This document shows, one piece after another, positions 7,454-15,640 of a stretch of 64,000 nucleotides of DNA. The notes below the pieces were generated by a model. That model was not told where the DNA came from, searched no databases, and saw only the letters and a program-made list of their open reading frames with translations. Origin of the DNA: Microbacterium sp. W4I20 (lineage in GTDB: Bacteria; Actinomycetota; Actinomycetes; Actinomycetales; Microbacteriaceae); NCBI RefSeq assembly GCF_030816505.1, contig NZ_JAUSYB010000001.1, forward strand, positions 3,968,001 to 4,032,000, given 5' to 3'. The translations under genes were made by a program, and so were the position numbers. Numbering within the stretch: position 1 is the stretch's first letter; every line of letters begins with the position of its first letter.

Positions 7454-8973
7454 CCACGACGATCACGGAGCCCGTCCTCGCCGTCGCGAACATCCGCAAG
7501 GCGTTCTTCGGCGTCGAGGTGCTCAAGGGGATCGACTTCGACGTCCGCCCCGGCGAGGTGCACGGCCTCGTCGGCGAGAACGGCGCCGGCAAGTCGACGC
7601 TGATGAAGATCATCGCCGGTGTCCAGCCGGCGGACGAAGGCTCGGTCACCTATCTCGGCGAGGAAGTGCACCACATGCACCCGCGTCAGGCGATGGATGC
7701 CGGCATCGTCACGGTGTTCCAGGAGTTCACGCTGCTGCCCGAGCGCACCGTCGCGCAGAACGTGTATCTCGGACGCGAGCCGCGGCGGGCCGGGATCGTC
7801 GACAGCCGGGCGATGAGCACCAGGACCGCGGAGCTCCTGGCCGACCTCGGCGTCTCGTTCATCGATCCGCAGGCACGCGTCGGATCGCTCACCGTCGCCG
7901 AGCAGCAGATCGTCGAGATCGTGAAGGCGCTGTCCTTCGACGCGAAGATCATCTCGATGGACGAGCCGACGGCCGCGCTGAGCGACCACGAGGTCGAACT
8001 CCTGTACGCGATCATTCGCCGCCTCACCTCGCGCGGCGTCGCGGTCATCTACGTCTCGCACCGGCTGAAGGAGATCTTCGACCTGTGCGACCGCATCACG
8101 ATCCTCAAGGACGGCGCGCTCGTCTCGACCGATGAGATCGCCGCGCTCACAACCGACGAGCTCGTACGCCGCATGGTCGGCCGGTCGATCCAGTCGTACT
8201 TCCCCGACGCCGTCGAGGGCACCGTCGTGGGGGAGCCGCGACTCGAGCTCGACGGCTGCGGCAACGCCTTCGTCGACGCCGTGTCGCTGACACTCCGCGC
8301 CGGCGAGATCGTCGGCATCGCGGGGCTGCAGGGATCCGGCCGCACCGAGCTCGTCGAGGGCGTGTTCGGCATCCAGGGCTTCACCCGGGGAACGATGCGC
8401 ATCGACGGCACGCCGGCGCGCATCACGAGCGCCCGCGCGGCCGTCCGCGCCGGACTCGCGCTCGTGTCGGAGGACCGCAAGGCGCAGGGCCTCGCGCTCG
8501 GCCAGTCGGTCATGGACAACGCGCTCCTCGTCGTGCGGAGCGTCTTCGCCGGGCGCACGTCGACGTCGCGCCGCGAGGTGCCGGGCATCCTCGGCTCGCT
8601 GGAGATCAGCACGCGGGGACTCGACCAGGAGGCCCGCTTCCTCTCCGGCGGTAACCAGCAAAAGGTCGTGCTGGCGAAGTGGCTGCTCACGCAGCCGCAG
8701 ATCGTGCTCTTCGACGAGCCGACCCGCGGTATCGACGTCGGCGCCAAGTACGCGGTCTATCAGCTCATGCGCGAACTCGCGGCGCAGGGCAAGGCGGTGC
8801 TCATGGTCTCCAGCGAACTGCCGGAGGTGATCGGGATGAGCGACCGGATCCTCGTCATGCACGACGGCGAACTCGTCGCCGAGCTTCCGGCCGGTTCGGC
8901 GGAGCACGAGATTCTGACCGCGGCGACAGGATCGCCCCATCCCGGCATTCCGACGGACGGAGAACTCCGATGA
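7450..8973 (+). CDS. CUT2 sugar ABC transporter, double ATPase subunit
   Basis: 507 residues, the normal RbsA/XylG length. The first nucleotide-binding domain has Walker [10 protein letters not shown] (near 38), signature VAEQQIVEI and Walker B SMDEPTAAL. The second has the degenerate Walker A GLQGSGRTEL, signature [14 protein letters not shown] and Walker [14 protein letters not shown] normal first site and degenerate second P-loop are characteristic of CUT2 importers for monosaccharides. It energises the two permeases that follow and overlaps both neighbours by 4 nt. Confidence 0.93.
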   Translation: MTTTITEPVLAVANIRKAFFGVEVLKGIDFDVRPGEVHGLVGENGAGKSTLMKIIAGVQPADEGSVTYLGEEVHHMHPRQAMDAGIVTVFQEFTLLPERTVAQNVYLGREPRRAGIVDSRAMSTRTAELLADLGVSFIDPQARVGSLTVAEQQIVEIVKALSFDAKIISMDEPTAALSDHEVELLYAIIRRLTSRGVAVIYVSHRLKEIFDLCDRITILKDGALVSTDEIAALTTDELVRRMVGRSIQSYFPDAVEGTVVGEPRLELDGCGNAFVDAVSLTLRAGEIVGIAGLQGSGRTELVEGVFGIQGFTRGTMRIDGTPARITSARAAVRAGLALVSEDRKAQGLALGQSVMDNALLVVRSVFAGRTSTSRREVPGILGSLEISTRGLDQEARFLSGGNQQKVVLAKWLLTQPQIVLFDEPTRGIDVGAKYAVYQLMRELAAQGKAVLMVSSELPEVIGMSDRILVMHDGELVAELPAGSAEHEILTAATGSPHPGIPTDGELR

Positions 8974-10067
8974 AGCGGTTCCGCGTCGACTCCACGATCA
9001 TCGTGCTCGGCATCCTCATCCTCTCCCTGGTCGTGGGCGCGATCCTCGTGGGCACCGTCGGGCGCAACTTCCTGAGTCCCGGCAACATCCGCGACATCCT
9101 CACCGGCATGAGCGTGCTGGGCCTCGTCGCGATCGGGCAGACGCTGGTCGTGCTGGGCGCCTCCCTCGACCTGTCCGTCACGTACGTGATCAGCTTGTCC
9201 AGCCTCCTGGCGGCGACGATCATGAACGGCAATCCGGGGAACATCCCCGCGGCCGTGGTGATCACGCTGCTGGTCTGCGCCGGCGTCGGGCTGATCAACG
9301 GCCTCATCGTCACGGTGCTCAAGGTGAACGGCTTCATCGCGACCCTCGGCGTCGGTCTCATTCTGCAGGGGATCCTCAACACCAACTTCGAGGGCTCGTC
9401 CGGCAAGGTGCCGTGGGAGTTCCAGCTCATCGGCGCGACCGGCGTCGGGCCGGTGCCGGTCTCGACCATCATCATGATCGCGATGGCCGTGCTCGTCTGG
9501 TTCCTGCTCAACCGCACACGCACCGGCGCGCACCTCTTCGCGGTCGGCGGCGACCCCGAGATCGCGCGTCTGTCGGGAGTCCGCACGCGTCCGCCGCTCA
9601 TCGCCGCCCACGTCGTGTGCTCGATCTTCGCCGGCCTCGCCGGTCTCCTGCTCGCCAGCCGGCTCGGCGTCGGCAGCCCGACCGTCGGACAGCAGGGCGG
9701 GTACGCGCTGCTCTCGATCGCAGCCGTCGTGCTCGGCGGCACGCTGCTCCTCGGCGGACGCGGATCCGTCTGGGGCACGCTCGGCGGGGTGGCCATCCTC
9801 GCCGTCGTCGACAACGTCATGAGCGTCATGCAGGTCAACCCGTTCCTCAAGGACGTCGTCCGTGGCGTCGTGATCGTCGCGGCCGTCGCGGTATACAGCC
9901 GCCGCTCCATCGTGCGTCGCCGTCCGCGGTTCGGCGCCGGCGGAACGCGCACCGGAGGAGACGACGCGGCGAAGGCCGCCGAACCCGAGATGGCGGCCGC
10001 GGCGTTGCAGCTCGACACCACGCAGCTCGCCGATACAAGCCCCACTCCGGAAGGAGGGCGCGCATGA
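8970..10067 (+). CDS. CUT2 sugar ABC transporter permease
   Basis: 365 residues with about 8-10 hydrophobic helices and the BPD_transp_2 pattern (LVAIGQTLVVLGASLDLSV near 50-70, typical of RbsC). The C-terminal 50 residues are hydrophilic and low in complexity (TGGDDAAKAAEPEMAAAA), longer than in RbsC and probably a disordered cytoplasmic tail. The ATG at 8970 overlaps the ATPase stop. It pairs with the next, non-identical permease to form a heterodimeric channel. Confidence 0.92.
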   Translation: MKRFRVDSTIIVLGILILSLVVGAILVGTVGRNFLSPGNIRDILTGMSVLGLVAIGQTLVVLGASLDLSVTYVISLSSLLAATIMNGNPGNIPAAVVITLLVCAGVGLINGLIVTVLKVNGFIATLGVGLILQGILNTNFEGSSGKVPWEFQLIGATGVGPVPVSTIIMIAMAVLVWFLLNRTRTGAHLFAVGGDPEIARLSGVRTRPPLIAAHVVCSIFAGLAGLLLASRLGVGSPTVGQQGGYALLSIAAVVLGGTLLLGGRGSVWGTLGGVAILAVVDNVMSVMQVNPFLKDVVRGVVIVAAVAVYSRRSIVRRRPRFGAGGTRTGGDDAAKAAEPEMAAAALQLDTTQLADTSPTPEGGRA

Positions 10068-11122
10068 ACGCCCTGCGTGCACTCGTGAGCCCCCGCGGGG
10101 CGGTGTTCCTCCTGCTCGTGCTGCTGCTCGTCGCCGTGATGATCCTCAACCCGAGCTTCGCCGAGCCCGGACAGTTCATGCGCTTCGTCCAGCGGGTCGC
10201 CCCGATCGCCATCGTCGCCATCGGACAGTACTTCGTGATCATCGCCGGCGAGTTCGACCTGTCGCAGGGCTCGCTCATCACCGCGCAGGTGATCATCGCC
10301 GGCAACCTGGTCGGGCAGGACGACTCCCGCACCGTGCCGGTGCTGCTGCTCATGATCGTGTTCGGCGCGTTCATCGGTCTCCTGAACGGCATCATCACGA
10401 CGCTGCTCAAGGTGCCCTCCTTCATCGTCACTCTCGGCATGATGCTCGCCCTCCTCGGTGCGGTCATGTGGTGGACCGGGGGAGCGGCGACCGGGAACCC
10501 GGCCGACAGCTTCCGCGAGATCGGTCGCGGCGGCATCCGCGACGTCCCGTTCCTCGAGTTCATCCCGTGGGCAGTGTTCCTCGTGATCGGATGGCTCGCT
10601 CTCGGCATCTGGATCACCAAGCGTCCGCTGGGCAAGCTGCTGATCGCGGTCGGCGACAACGCCAGAGCGGTCGACTATGCCGGAGCCCGCAGCGCGTGGG
10701 TGACCACTCGCGCCTTCATGATCTCGTCGCTCTCGGCCACGCTCTCGGCCGTGCTCCTCGTCGGATACGCCGGCGTGCACCCTTCGGTCGGTCGCGGTTA
10801 CGAGTTCGTGGCCATCACGGCCGTCGTCCTCGGCGGTGTGGTGCTCGGCGGCGGTCGGGGCTGGATCGTCGCCGCTGCCGCCGGCGCCTTCGCGCTCGAG
10901 GCGCTCTTCATGCTGCTCAACATCGCCGGCGTCCCCTCGACGCTGCGCGACGCCGTCCAGGGCATCATCATCATCGCCGCCGTCGCGTACTCCGCCGTCG
11001 CGTTCCGCGCCCGGCGAAAGCGCGGCCCTCGGCCCTCAGAACTCATCACCGCAGGAACCACAACCACGAATACCCGCACGACCACCAGCACCATCCACAC
11101 AGAAACCAGAGGAGATCAATAA
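10064..11122 (+). CDS. CUT2 sugar ABC transporter permease (second)
   Basis: 352 residues, RbsC-like, with FVIIAGEFDLSQGSLITA near residue 60 matching the conserved permease segment and about 8-10 helices. The hydrophilic tail is rich in threonine (TTTTNTRTTTS), unlike its partner. The start overlaps the preceding stop by 4 nt, and its TAA shares an A with the next ATG (TAATG). AAGGAGG lies about 7 nt upstream of the ATG at 10064. Confidence 0.92.
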   Translation: MNALRALVSPRGAVFLLLVLLLVAVMILNPSFAEPGQFMRFVQRVAPIAIVAIGQYFVIIAGEFDLSQGSLITAQVIIAGNLVGQDDSRTVPVLLLMIVFGAFIGLLNGIITTLLKVPSFIVTLGMMLALLGAVMWWTGGAATGNPADSFREIGRGGIRDVPFLEFIPWAVFLVIGWLALGIWITKRPLGKLLIAVGDNARAVDYAGARSAWVTTRAFMISSLSATLSAVLLVGYAGVHPSVGRGYEFVAITAVVLGGVVLGGGRGWIVAAAAGAFALEALFMLLNIAGVPSTLRDAVQGIIIIAAVAYSAVAFRARRKRGPRPSELITAGTTTTNTRTTTSTIHTETRGDQ

Positions 11123-12333
11123 TGCGACGATCAATGAAGATCGCCACCGCGGGGGTGGCTCTGTTCGGCCTCATCGCGCTCGCCGGGTGCACCACGGACC
11201 CGTCCGTGGCGCCGCCGGAGTCGGAGAATCCCGAGGAGACGACGACCGAGACGACCGAATGGTTCGATCAGGAGCTGTTCGACAAGCAGAACGAGGAGCG
11301 GGGTGTCGAACCGGAGGGCCCGGCGGACGAGCCGTACCTCCAGCACATCAACGCCGAGATGGTCGACACGTCGGAGTTCGCCAGCGAGGGGGCCAAGAAG
11401 GCCTGCTTCGCGAACGCGTCGATCTCCAACCCGTGGCGCCAGACCGGCTGGATCACGATGAACGAGCAGCTGAAGGCGCTGCAGGCCGACGGCGCGATCA
11501 GCGAGATGGAGACGCGCGACGCGCAGGACTCCGATGACACGCAGATCGCGGACATCGACTACTTCATCTCGGAGGGGAACTGCGACGTCTTCCTCATCTC
11601 GCCGAACAGCACGGCCGCGATGACCCCGGCGGTCGAGCGGGCCTGTGAGACGGGCAAGCCGGTCATCGTCTTCGACCGCGGTGTCGACACCGACTGCTAC
11701 GTCTCGTTCATCCACCCCATCGGCGGCTTCGCCTGGGGCATCGACACGGCCGAGTTCCTCATCGACAACCTCGAAGAGGGCGACAAGGTCGTGGCGCTCC
11801 GCATCCTCCCGGGTGTGGACGTGCTCGAGCACCGCTGGGCGGGCGCCGAGAAGCTCTTCGATGAGGCCGGCATCGAGGCCGTGGACTACTTCACGGGCGC
11901 CGACCCCGCTGAGATCAAGAGCATCATCGCCGACGAGCTCGCCAAGGGCGACGTGCACGGCATCTGGATGGATGCCGGTGACGGCGCCGTCGCCGCCATC
12001 GAGGCGTTCGAGGATGCCGGAGCGGACTACCCGGTCATGACCGGTGAGGACGAGATGAGCTTCCTCCGCAAGTGGAAGGACACGGGGCTCACGGGTCTCG
12101 CGCCGGTGTACTCCAACTTCCAGTGGCGCACGCCGCTCCTCGCCGCCCAGATGATCTTCGCGGGTACCGAGGTGCCGAAGGAGTGGGTGCTCCCGCAGAA
12201 GCCGATCACCGAGGGCGAGCTCGACGAGTACCTCGAGGCGAACGACGGAATGCCCGACGGGCACTACGCCAAGTTCGGCGGGGAGAACCTTCCGGGGTAC
12301 CCCACCGTCTGGCAGGACCGACAGATCCCGTAA
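11122..12333 (+). CDS. CUT2 sugar ABC transporter, substrate-binding lipoprotein
   Basis: 403 residues. The signal peptide ends in lipobox ALAGC with C23 as lipidation site, followed by an acidic Thr/Glu/Pro-rich tether (about 24-60) and a Peripla_BP_4-type domain (ISPNSTAAMTPAVERACETGKPVIVFDRG). AGAGGAG lies upstream of the ATG. Last gene of the overlapping run 6311-12333; a very stable hairpin follows directly. The ligand is expected to be a monosaccharide or small anhydro/keto sugar but cannot be read from sequence. Confidence 0.92.
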   Translation: MRRSMKIATAGVALFGLIALAGCTTDPSVAPPESENPEETTTETTEWFDQELFDKQNEERGVEPEGPADEPYLQHINAEMVDTSEFASEGAKKACFANASISNPWRQTGWITMNEQLKALQADGAISEMETRDAQDSDDTQIADIDYFISEGNCDVFLISPNSTAAMTPAVERACETGKPVIVFDRGVDTDCYVSFIHPIGGFAWGIDTAEFLIDNLEEGDKVVALRILPGVDVLEHRWAGAEKLFDEAGIEAVDYFTGADPAEIKSIIADELAKGDVHGIWMDAGDGAVAAIEAFEDAGADYPVMTGEDEMSFLRKWKDTGLTGLAPVYSNFQWRTPLLAAQMIFAGTEVPKEWVLPQKPITEGELDEYLEANDGMPDGHYAKFGGENLPGYPTVWQDRQIP

Positions 12334-12340
12334 GTCGCGT

Positions 12341-12384
12341 GCGGGCGTTCCGTCTCGTTCTTCGGAACGAGACGGAACGCCCGC
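12341..12384 (+). terminator. Perfect 20-bp stem with UUCG tetraloop
   Basis: Bases 12341-12360 pair without mismatch with 12365-12384, closed by TTCG (12361-12364) inside C(UUCG)G, an exceptionally stable tetraloop. No T-run follows, so it may be a non-canonical terminator or an mRNA-stabilising stem that favours the transporter genes over the downstream epimerase gene. Confidence 0.75.
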
Positions 12385-12407
12385 CCCATGCAGGACAGAG
12401 GAGCAGG

Positions 12408-13262
12408 ATGCCGCGCACGATCGCCGTCAACACCTGGGTGTGGACCTCGCCGCTCACGGATGCGACGCTCGAGCCGCTCGCCCGGAAGGCAGCGGCGCTC
12501 GGCTACGACGCACTGGAACTACCGCTCGAGAACGTCGGCGACTGGGACCCGGCGGCCGCGCGTGACACCCTCGACCGCCTCGGACTGGGGGCGATCGTGA
12601 TCGGCGCGATGGGGCCGGGCCGTTCGCTGATCGCCCGAGCCGGTGACGTCGCTGCGACGCAACAGTATCTTCGCGCCTGTCTTTCGGCCGCGAGAGTTCT
12701 CGGGTCGGCAGTCGTCGCCGGACCCTTCTACGCGCCGACGGGCGTCACCTGGCGGATGGATGCCGACGAGCGCGCGGCCGTCGTGGCGGAGCTGCGCGAC
12801 AACCTCGCGCCCCTCGCCGCCGAAGCGGCGGATGCCGGGATCACGCTGGCGATCGAGCCGCTCAACCGCTACGAGACGAGCATCCTCAACACGGTCGAGC
12901 AGAGCCTCGATGCCGTCGAGCCGCTTCTCGGCGCCGGCGTGGGCCTCGCTCTCGACACGTACCACCTCAACATCGAGGAGAAGAAGCCCGCCGACGCGAT
13001 CCGTGCGGCGGGATCAGCTATCGCGCATGTGCAGGTGTGCGGCAGCGATCGCGGTGCCGTCGGCGATGACCACACCGACTGGCCCGAGATCCTGCGGGCG
13101 CTGGACGATGCCGGGTACCGGGGCCCGCTGGGCCTCGAGAGCTTCACCGGCGAGAACGCCACGATCGCGGTCGCCGCGTCGGTGTGGCGTCCGCTCGCGC
13201 CGAGTCAGGACGAACTGGCCGTCCGCAGCATCGCCGCCCTCCGCGCGCTGGAGCGCGCCTGA
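12408..13262 (+). CDS. Ketose 3-epimerase-like TIM-barrel protein with altered metal site
   Basis: 284 residues. The IEPLNRYETSILNT block (149-162) is a hallmark of the D-tagatose/D-psicose 3-epimerase family. Family metal ligands align by eye as E150, D183 and E244, but the metal-binding histidine falls on Q209 in HVQVCGSDR. Three of four ligands are kept, so the fold is clear but classical epimerase activity is doubtful; an elimination or hydration role on a keto sugar fits the neighbouring dehydrogenases better. GAGGAGCAG precedes the ATG by a few nt. It follows the transporter operon after a strong hairpin. Confidence 0.85.
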   Translation: MPRTIAVNTWVWTSPLTDATLEPLARKAAALGYDALELPLENVGDWDPAAARDTLDRLGLGAIVIGAMGPGRSLIARAGDVAATQQYLRACLSAARVLGSAVVAGPFYAPTGVTWRMDADERAAVVAELRDNLAPLAAEAADAGITLAIEPLNRYETSILNTVEQSLDAVEPLLGAGVGLALDTYHLNIEEKKPADAIRAAGSAIAHVQVCGSDRGAVGDDHTDWPEILRALDDAGYRGPLGLESFTGENATIAVAASVWRPLAPSQDELAVRSIAALRALERA

Positions 13263-13301
13263 GCATCCGTCCTCCCCCCGATCTCACTGACAGGAACCCT
13301 C

Positions 13302-13595
13302 ATGCCCATCCAGCACACCGTCGTCTTCCGGCTCATCCATCCGGAGGGGGCCGCCGAGGAACGCGAGTTCCTGGCGACCGGGCACGCCGTGCTCACGTCG
13401 ATCCCCGGCGTCGCGGATTTCACCATCCGCCGCCAGGTGAGCGCCAAGAGCGACCTCACGCATCAGTTCTCGATGGTCTTCGCCGATCAGGACGCGTACG
13501 ACGCGTACGACGCCCACCCGGCTCATCGGGCGTTCGTGGCGGAGCGCTGGATGCCGGAGGTCGCGGCCTTCCAGGAGTACGACTTCGTGGGCTGA
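13302..13595 (+). CDS. Dabb (stress-responsive A/B barrel) family protein
   Basis: 97 residues, one dimeric alpha+beta barrel domain: HTVVFRLIHPEG at the start, then SIPGVADFTIRRQ and a HPAHRAFVAERWMP motif, all typical of Dabb. Members range from plant stress proteins to bacterial lyases and cyclases acting on small carbon compounds, often in sugar-catabolic operons. Forty bases after the epimerase-like gene, probably co-transcribed. GACAGGAACC is a weak ribosome-binding site. Specific reaction unknown. Confidence 0.85.
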   Translation: MPIQHTVVFRLIHPEGAAEEREFLATGHAVLTSIPGVADFTIRRQVSAKSDLTHQFSMVFADQDAYDAYDAHPAHRAFVAERWMPEVAAFQEYDFVG

Positions 13596-13611
13596 GCCCC
13601 GATCAGGGCTC
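13594..13611. terminator. Short bidirectional hairpin between convergent genes
   Basis: GAGCCC (13594-13599) pairs with GGGCTC (13606-13611) around CGATCA. The hairpin covers both stop codons of the convergent Dabb and NYN genes. No T-run on either side. Confidence 0.4.
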
Positions 13612-14547
13612 GCGCAGCTTCACGAGCCGCTCGTGCCCGGTCTCCTCGAGCTCGGCGATCTCGTCGCGCGACTTCAGGAAGTCCGAGAACGACCGGTACC
13701 CGAGCGCCTTCTCGCTGAAGGAGGGGTCCATGCGGCGCATGTGGGTCTTCACCGCAGAGCTGTGCAGCCACTCGTCGGCGTCGGCCTTGTCGTGACCGAG
13801 GCGCAGGGCGCGCTCGAGCAGTCGGGTGGCCTCGCTCTGGTCATCGACCTTCGCGGCCGGCGCGGCCTTCGACTTCGCGCGCCGGGGCGCCTTGGTCTTG
13901 GCGGCATCGGGGACCGCTTCCGCCGCGGGGGCCGCGGTCTCGGTGACCGTCACGGCGGGAGCTGCCACAGGCTTGGTCGGACGCACCACGCCCGGCAGCG
14001 AGTCGTAGGCTTCGAACTCGTCGCAGGCGGCGGCCAGCGACTTGGCGGTCGAGCCGGCGACGCCGACGCCGATCACGTAGCGTCCGAGACGCTTGCAGCG
14101 CTGGGCCAGTGGCACATAGTCGCTGTCGCCGGCCACGATCACCACGTGGGTGAGGTCGGGCAGGCGGAACATGTCCTCGACGGCGTCGACGGCGAGACGG
14201 ATGTCGGCGCCGTTCTTGGCGTACGCCGCCGCGGGGAACAGCTGCACGAGGTCGACCGCGCGGGCGACGAGCTGGGAGCGGTACTCGGCGTTGACGGGGG
14301 AGGACCAATCGGCGTAGGCGCGTGTCAGCACCAGGGTGCCGAACGATGCGGCGTAGTCGATGATGGCACCGACCTCGATCATCGCCCGGCCGAGCCGTTC
14401 GGTGACGTCGGGGTCGTTCGGGTTCTCGGTGATGCGCTGACGGTCCTTGCCGTAGGCGTTGCGCCCGTGCACCCGGTCGTACCAGGAGATCACGATGTTG
14501 TCGAAGTCGAGGTAGACGGCGACGCGGGCGTTCGTCGGCTCAGCCAC
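13603..14547 (-). CDS. NYN (PIN-like) domain protein with C-terminal OST-HTH/LOTUS domain
   Basis: 314 residues. The N-terminal NYN nuclease fold shows VYLDFDNIV with D14 and D16 and VVIVAGDSDYVPLA near 136-149, the acidic residues of a PIN-like metal site. A low-complexity Ala/Lys/Pro linker (about 200-240) follows, then a C-terminal block (about 245-314, including HMRRMDPSFSEKALGYRSF) that fits the OST-HTH/LOTUS fold. NYN plus LOTUS (LabA/DUF88 type) proteins are thought to cleave or bind RNA. The GTG start at 14545-14547 overlaps the upstream dehydrogenase by 8 nt. Confidence 0.88.
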   Translation of the reverse strand: MAEPTNARVAVYLDFDNIVISWYDRVHGRNAYGKDRQRITENPNDPDVTERLGRAMIEVGAIIDYAASFGTLVLTRAYADWSSPVNAEYRSQLVARAVDLVQLFPAAAYAKNGADIRLAVDAVEDMFRLPDLTHVVIVAGDSDYVPLAQRCKRLGRYVIGVGVAGSTAKSLAAACDEFEAYDSLPGVVRPTKPVAAPAVTVTETAAPAAEAVPDAAKTKAPRRAKSKAAPAAKVDDQSEATRLLERALRLGHDKADADEWLHSSAVKTHMRRMDPSFSEKALGYRSFSDFLKSRDEIAELEETGHERLVKLREP

Positions 14548-15535
14548 GGTCGGCCTCCTCGCCGGGGTAGCTGACGCCGATCTGTCGGCGGATCTCGTCG
14601 AGGAGGCCCATGATGGCGACGCTCTCGGCGATGGGGAGGAGGTCGCCCTCGAGGGTGCCCTCGGCCACCAGCCGTTCGGCGGCCAGCGCCTCGTACTGCA
14701 TGCCCCGGCCCTCGACCTTCGAGACGTACTCTTCGAGGACGGTGCCGTCGGGCTGCACGACGCGGAAGGTGGTCGGGACGTACCAGGTGCGGTCGATGTC
14801 GATGCGTGCCTCGGTCCCGATGATGGTCGCGGTGTTCGGCCCCGCGGCGCGTGACGAGGACAGCGTCGTGGAGAGCGCCCCGCCCTCGTGGGTCATGATC
14901 GTGGCGACCTCGGCATCCGCGCCGGTCTCGATCAGGCGCCCGACCGCGTGGACGCTGGTCGGCGCACCGAGGATGTCGTGGACGAACGAGATCGGGTAGA
15001 TGCCGAGATCGAGCAGCGCTCCGCCGCCGAGCTCGAGCGCATTGAGCCGGTGGGTCGGATCGGAGGGCAGCAACTGGGTGTGCTCGGCGCTCACGGCGCG
15101 GATCTCGCCGAGCGTGCCTTCCGCGATGATCTCGCGGATGCGGATCATGTGCGGCAGATACCGCGTCCACATCGCCTCGGTCACGAGGAGGTTCTTCTCG
15201 GCGGCGAGCCGCTGCAGGTCCTCGGCCTCGGCGCGGTTCAGGGTGAAGGCCTTCTCGGCGATCACGTGCTTGCCGTGCTCGAGAGCGAGGCGGGCGTTCT
15301 CGTGGTGCATCGGGTGCGGCGTGGAGACGTAGATGATATCGATGTCGGGATCGGCGACCAGCGCCTCGTAGGAGGGATGGGCGTGCGGGATGTCGAAGCG
15401 GGCGGCGAACGCGTCGGCCGACTCCTGCGAACGTGATCCCACGGCCACCAGATCGAGTCCTGCGGTGCGCAGATCGGATGCGAAGGCGGCGGCGATGCCG
15501 CCGGTTGCGAGGATTCCCCAACGAAGACCAGTCAT
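14540..15535 (-). CDS. Gfo/Idh/MocA family dehydrogenase (dihydrodiol/xylose dehydrogenase-like)
   Basis: 331 residues. Rossmann start WGILATGGIAAAFASDL, catalytic motif AEKAFTLN (lysine in EKA rather than EKP) and ALLDLGIYPISF in place of D-x-G-x-H. EKAFTLN and DLGIYP are typical of the dimeric dihydrodiol dehydrogenase/NADP-xylose dehydrogenase branch, so this is a distant paralogue of the other two Gfo proteins. The second of two tandem ATGs is used as start; the first (15538) adds one Met. A huge open frame extends upstream to 17137 but lies antisense to the monooxygenase gene. Confidence 0.83.
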   Translation of the reverse strand: MTGLRWGILATGGIAAAFASDLRTAGLDLVAVGSRSQESADAFAARFDIPHAHPSYEALVADPDIDIIYVSTPHPMHHENARLALEHGKHVIAEKAFTLNRAEAEDLQRLAAEKNLLVTEAMWTRYLPHMIRIREIIAEGTLGEIRAVSAEHTQLLPSDPTHRLNALELGGGALLDLGIYPISFVHDILGAPTSVHAVGRLIETGADAEVATIMTHEGGALSTTLSSSRAAGPNTATIIGTEARIDIDRTWYVPTTFRVVQPDGTVLEEYVSKVEGRGMQYEALAAERLVAEGTLEGDLLPIAESVAIMGLLDEIRRQIGVSYPGEEADRG

Positions 15536-15627
15536 CATCTCAGCGTAGAGGGTGCCACCCGTGTGACGGTCTGTGACACCGGATGACCTCGGGCTTCGGT
15601 GCGCTGGCCGCAGGGCGGAGTCGCTTC

Positions 15628-15640
15628 TACGGTGACGGAC
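15628..15640 (+). promoter_or_regulatory. Leaderless promoter, -10 TACGGT
   Basis: TACGGT (15628-15633) is 7 nt before the ATG at 15641. It supports this ATG over an in-frame upstream codon at 15599. Confidence 0.5.
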
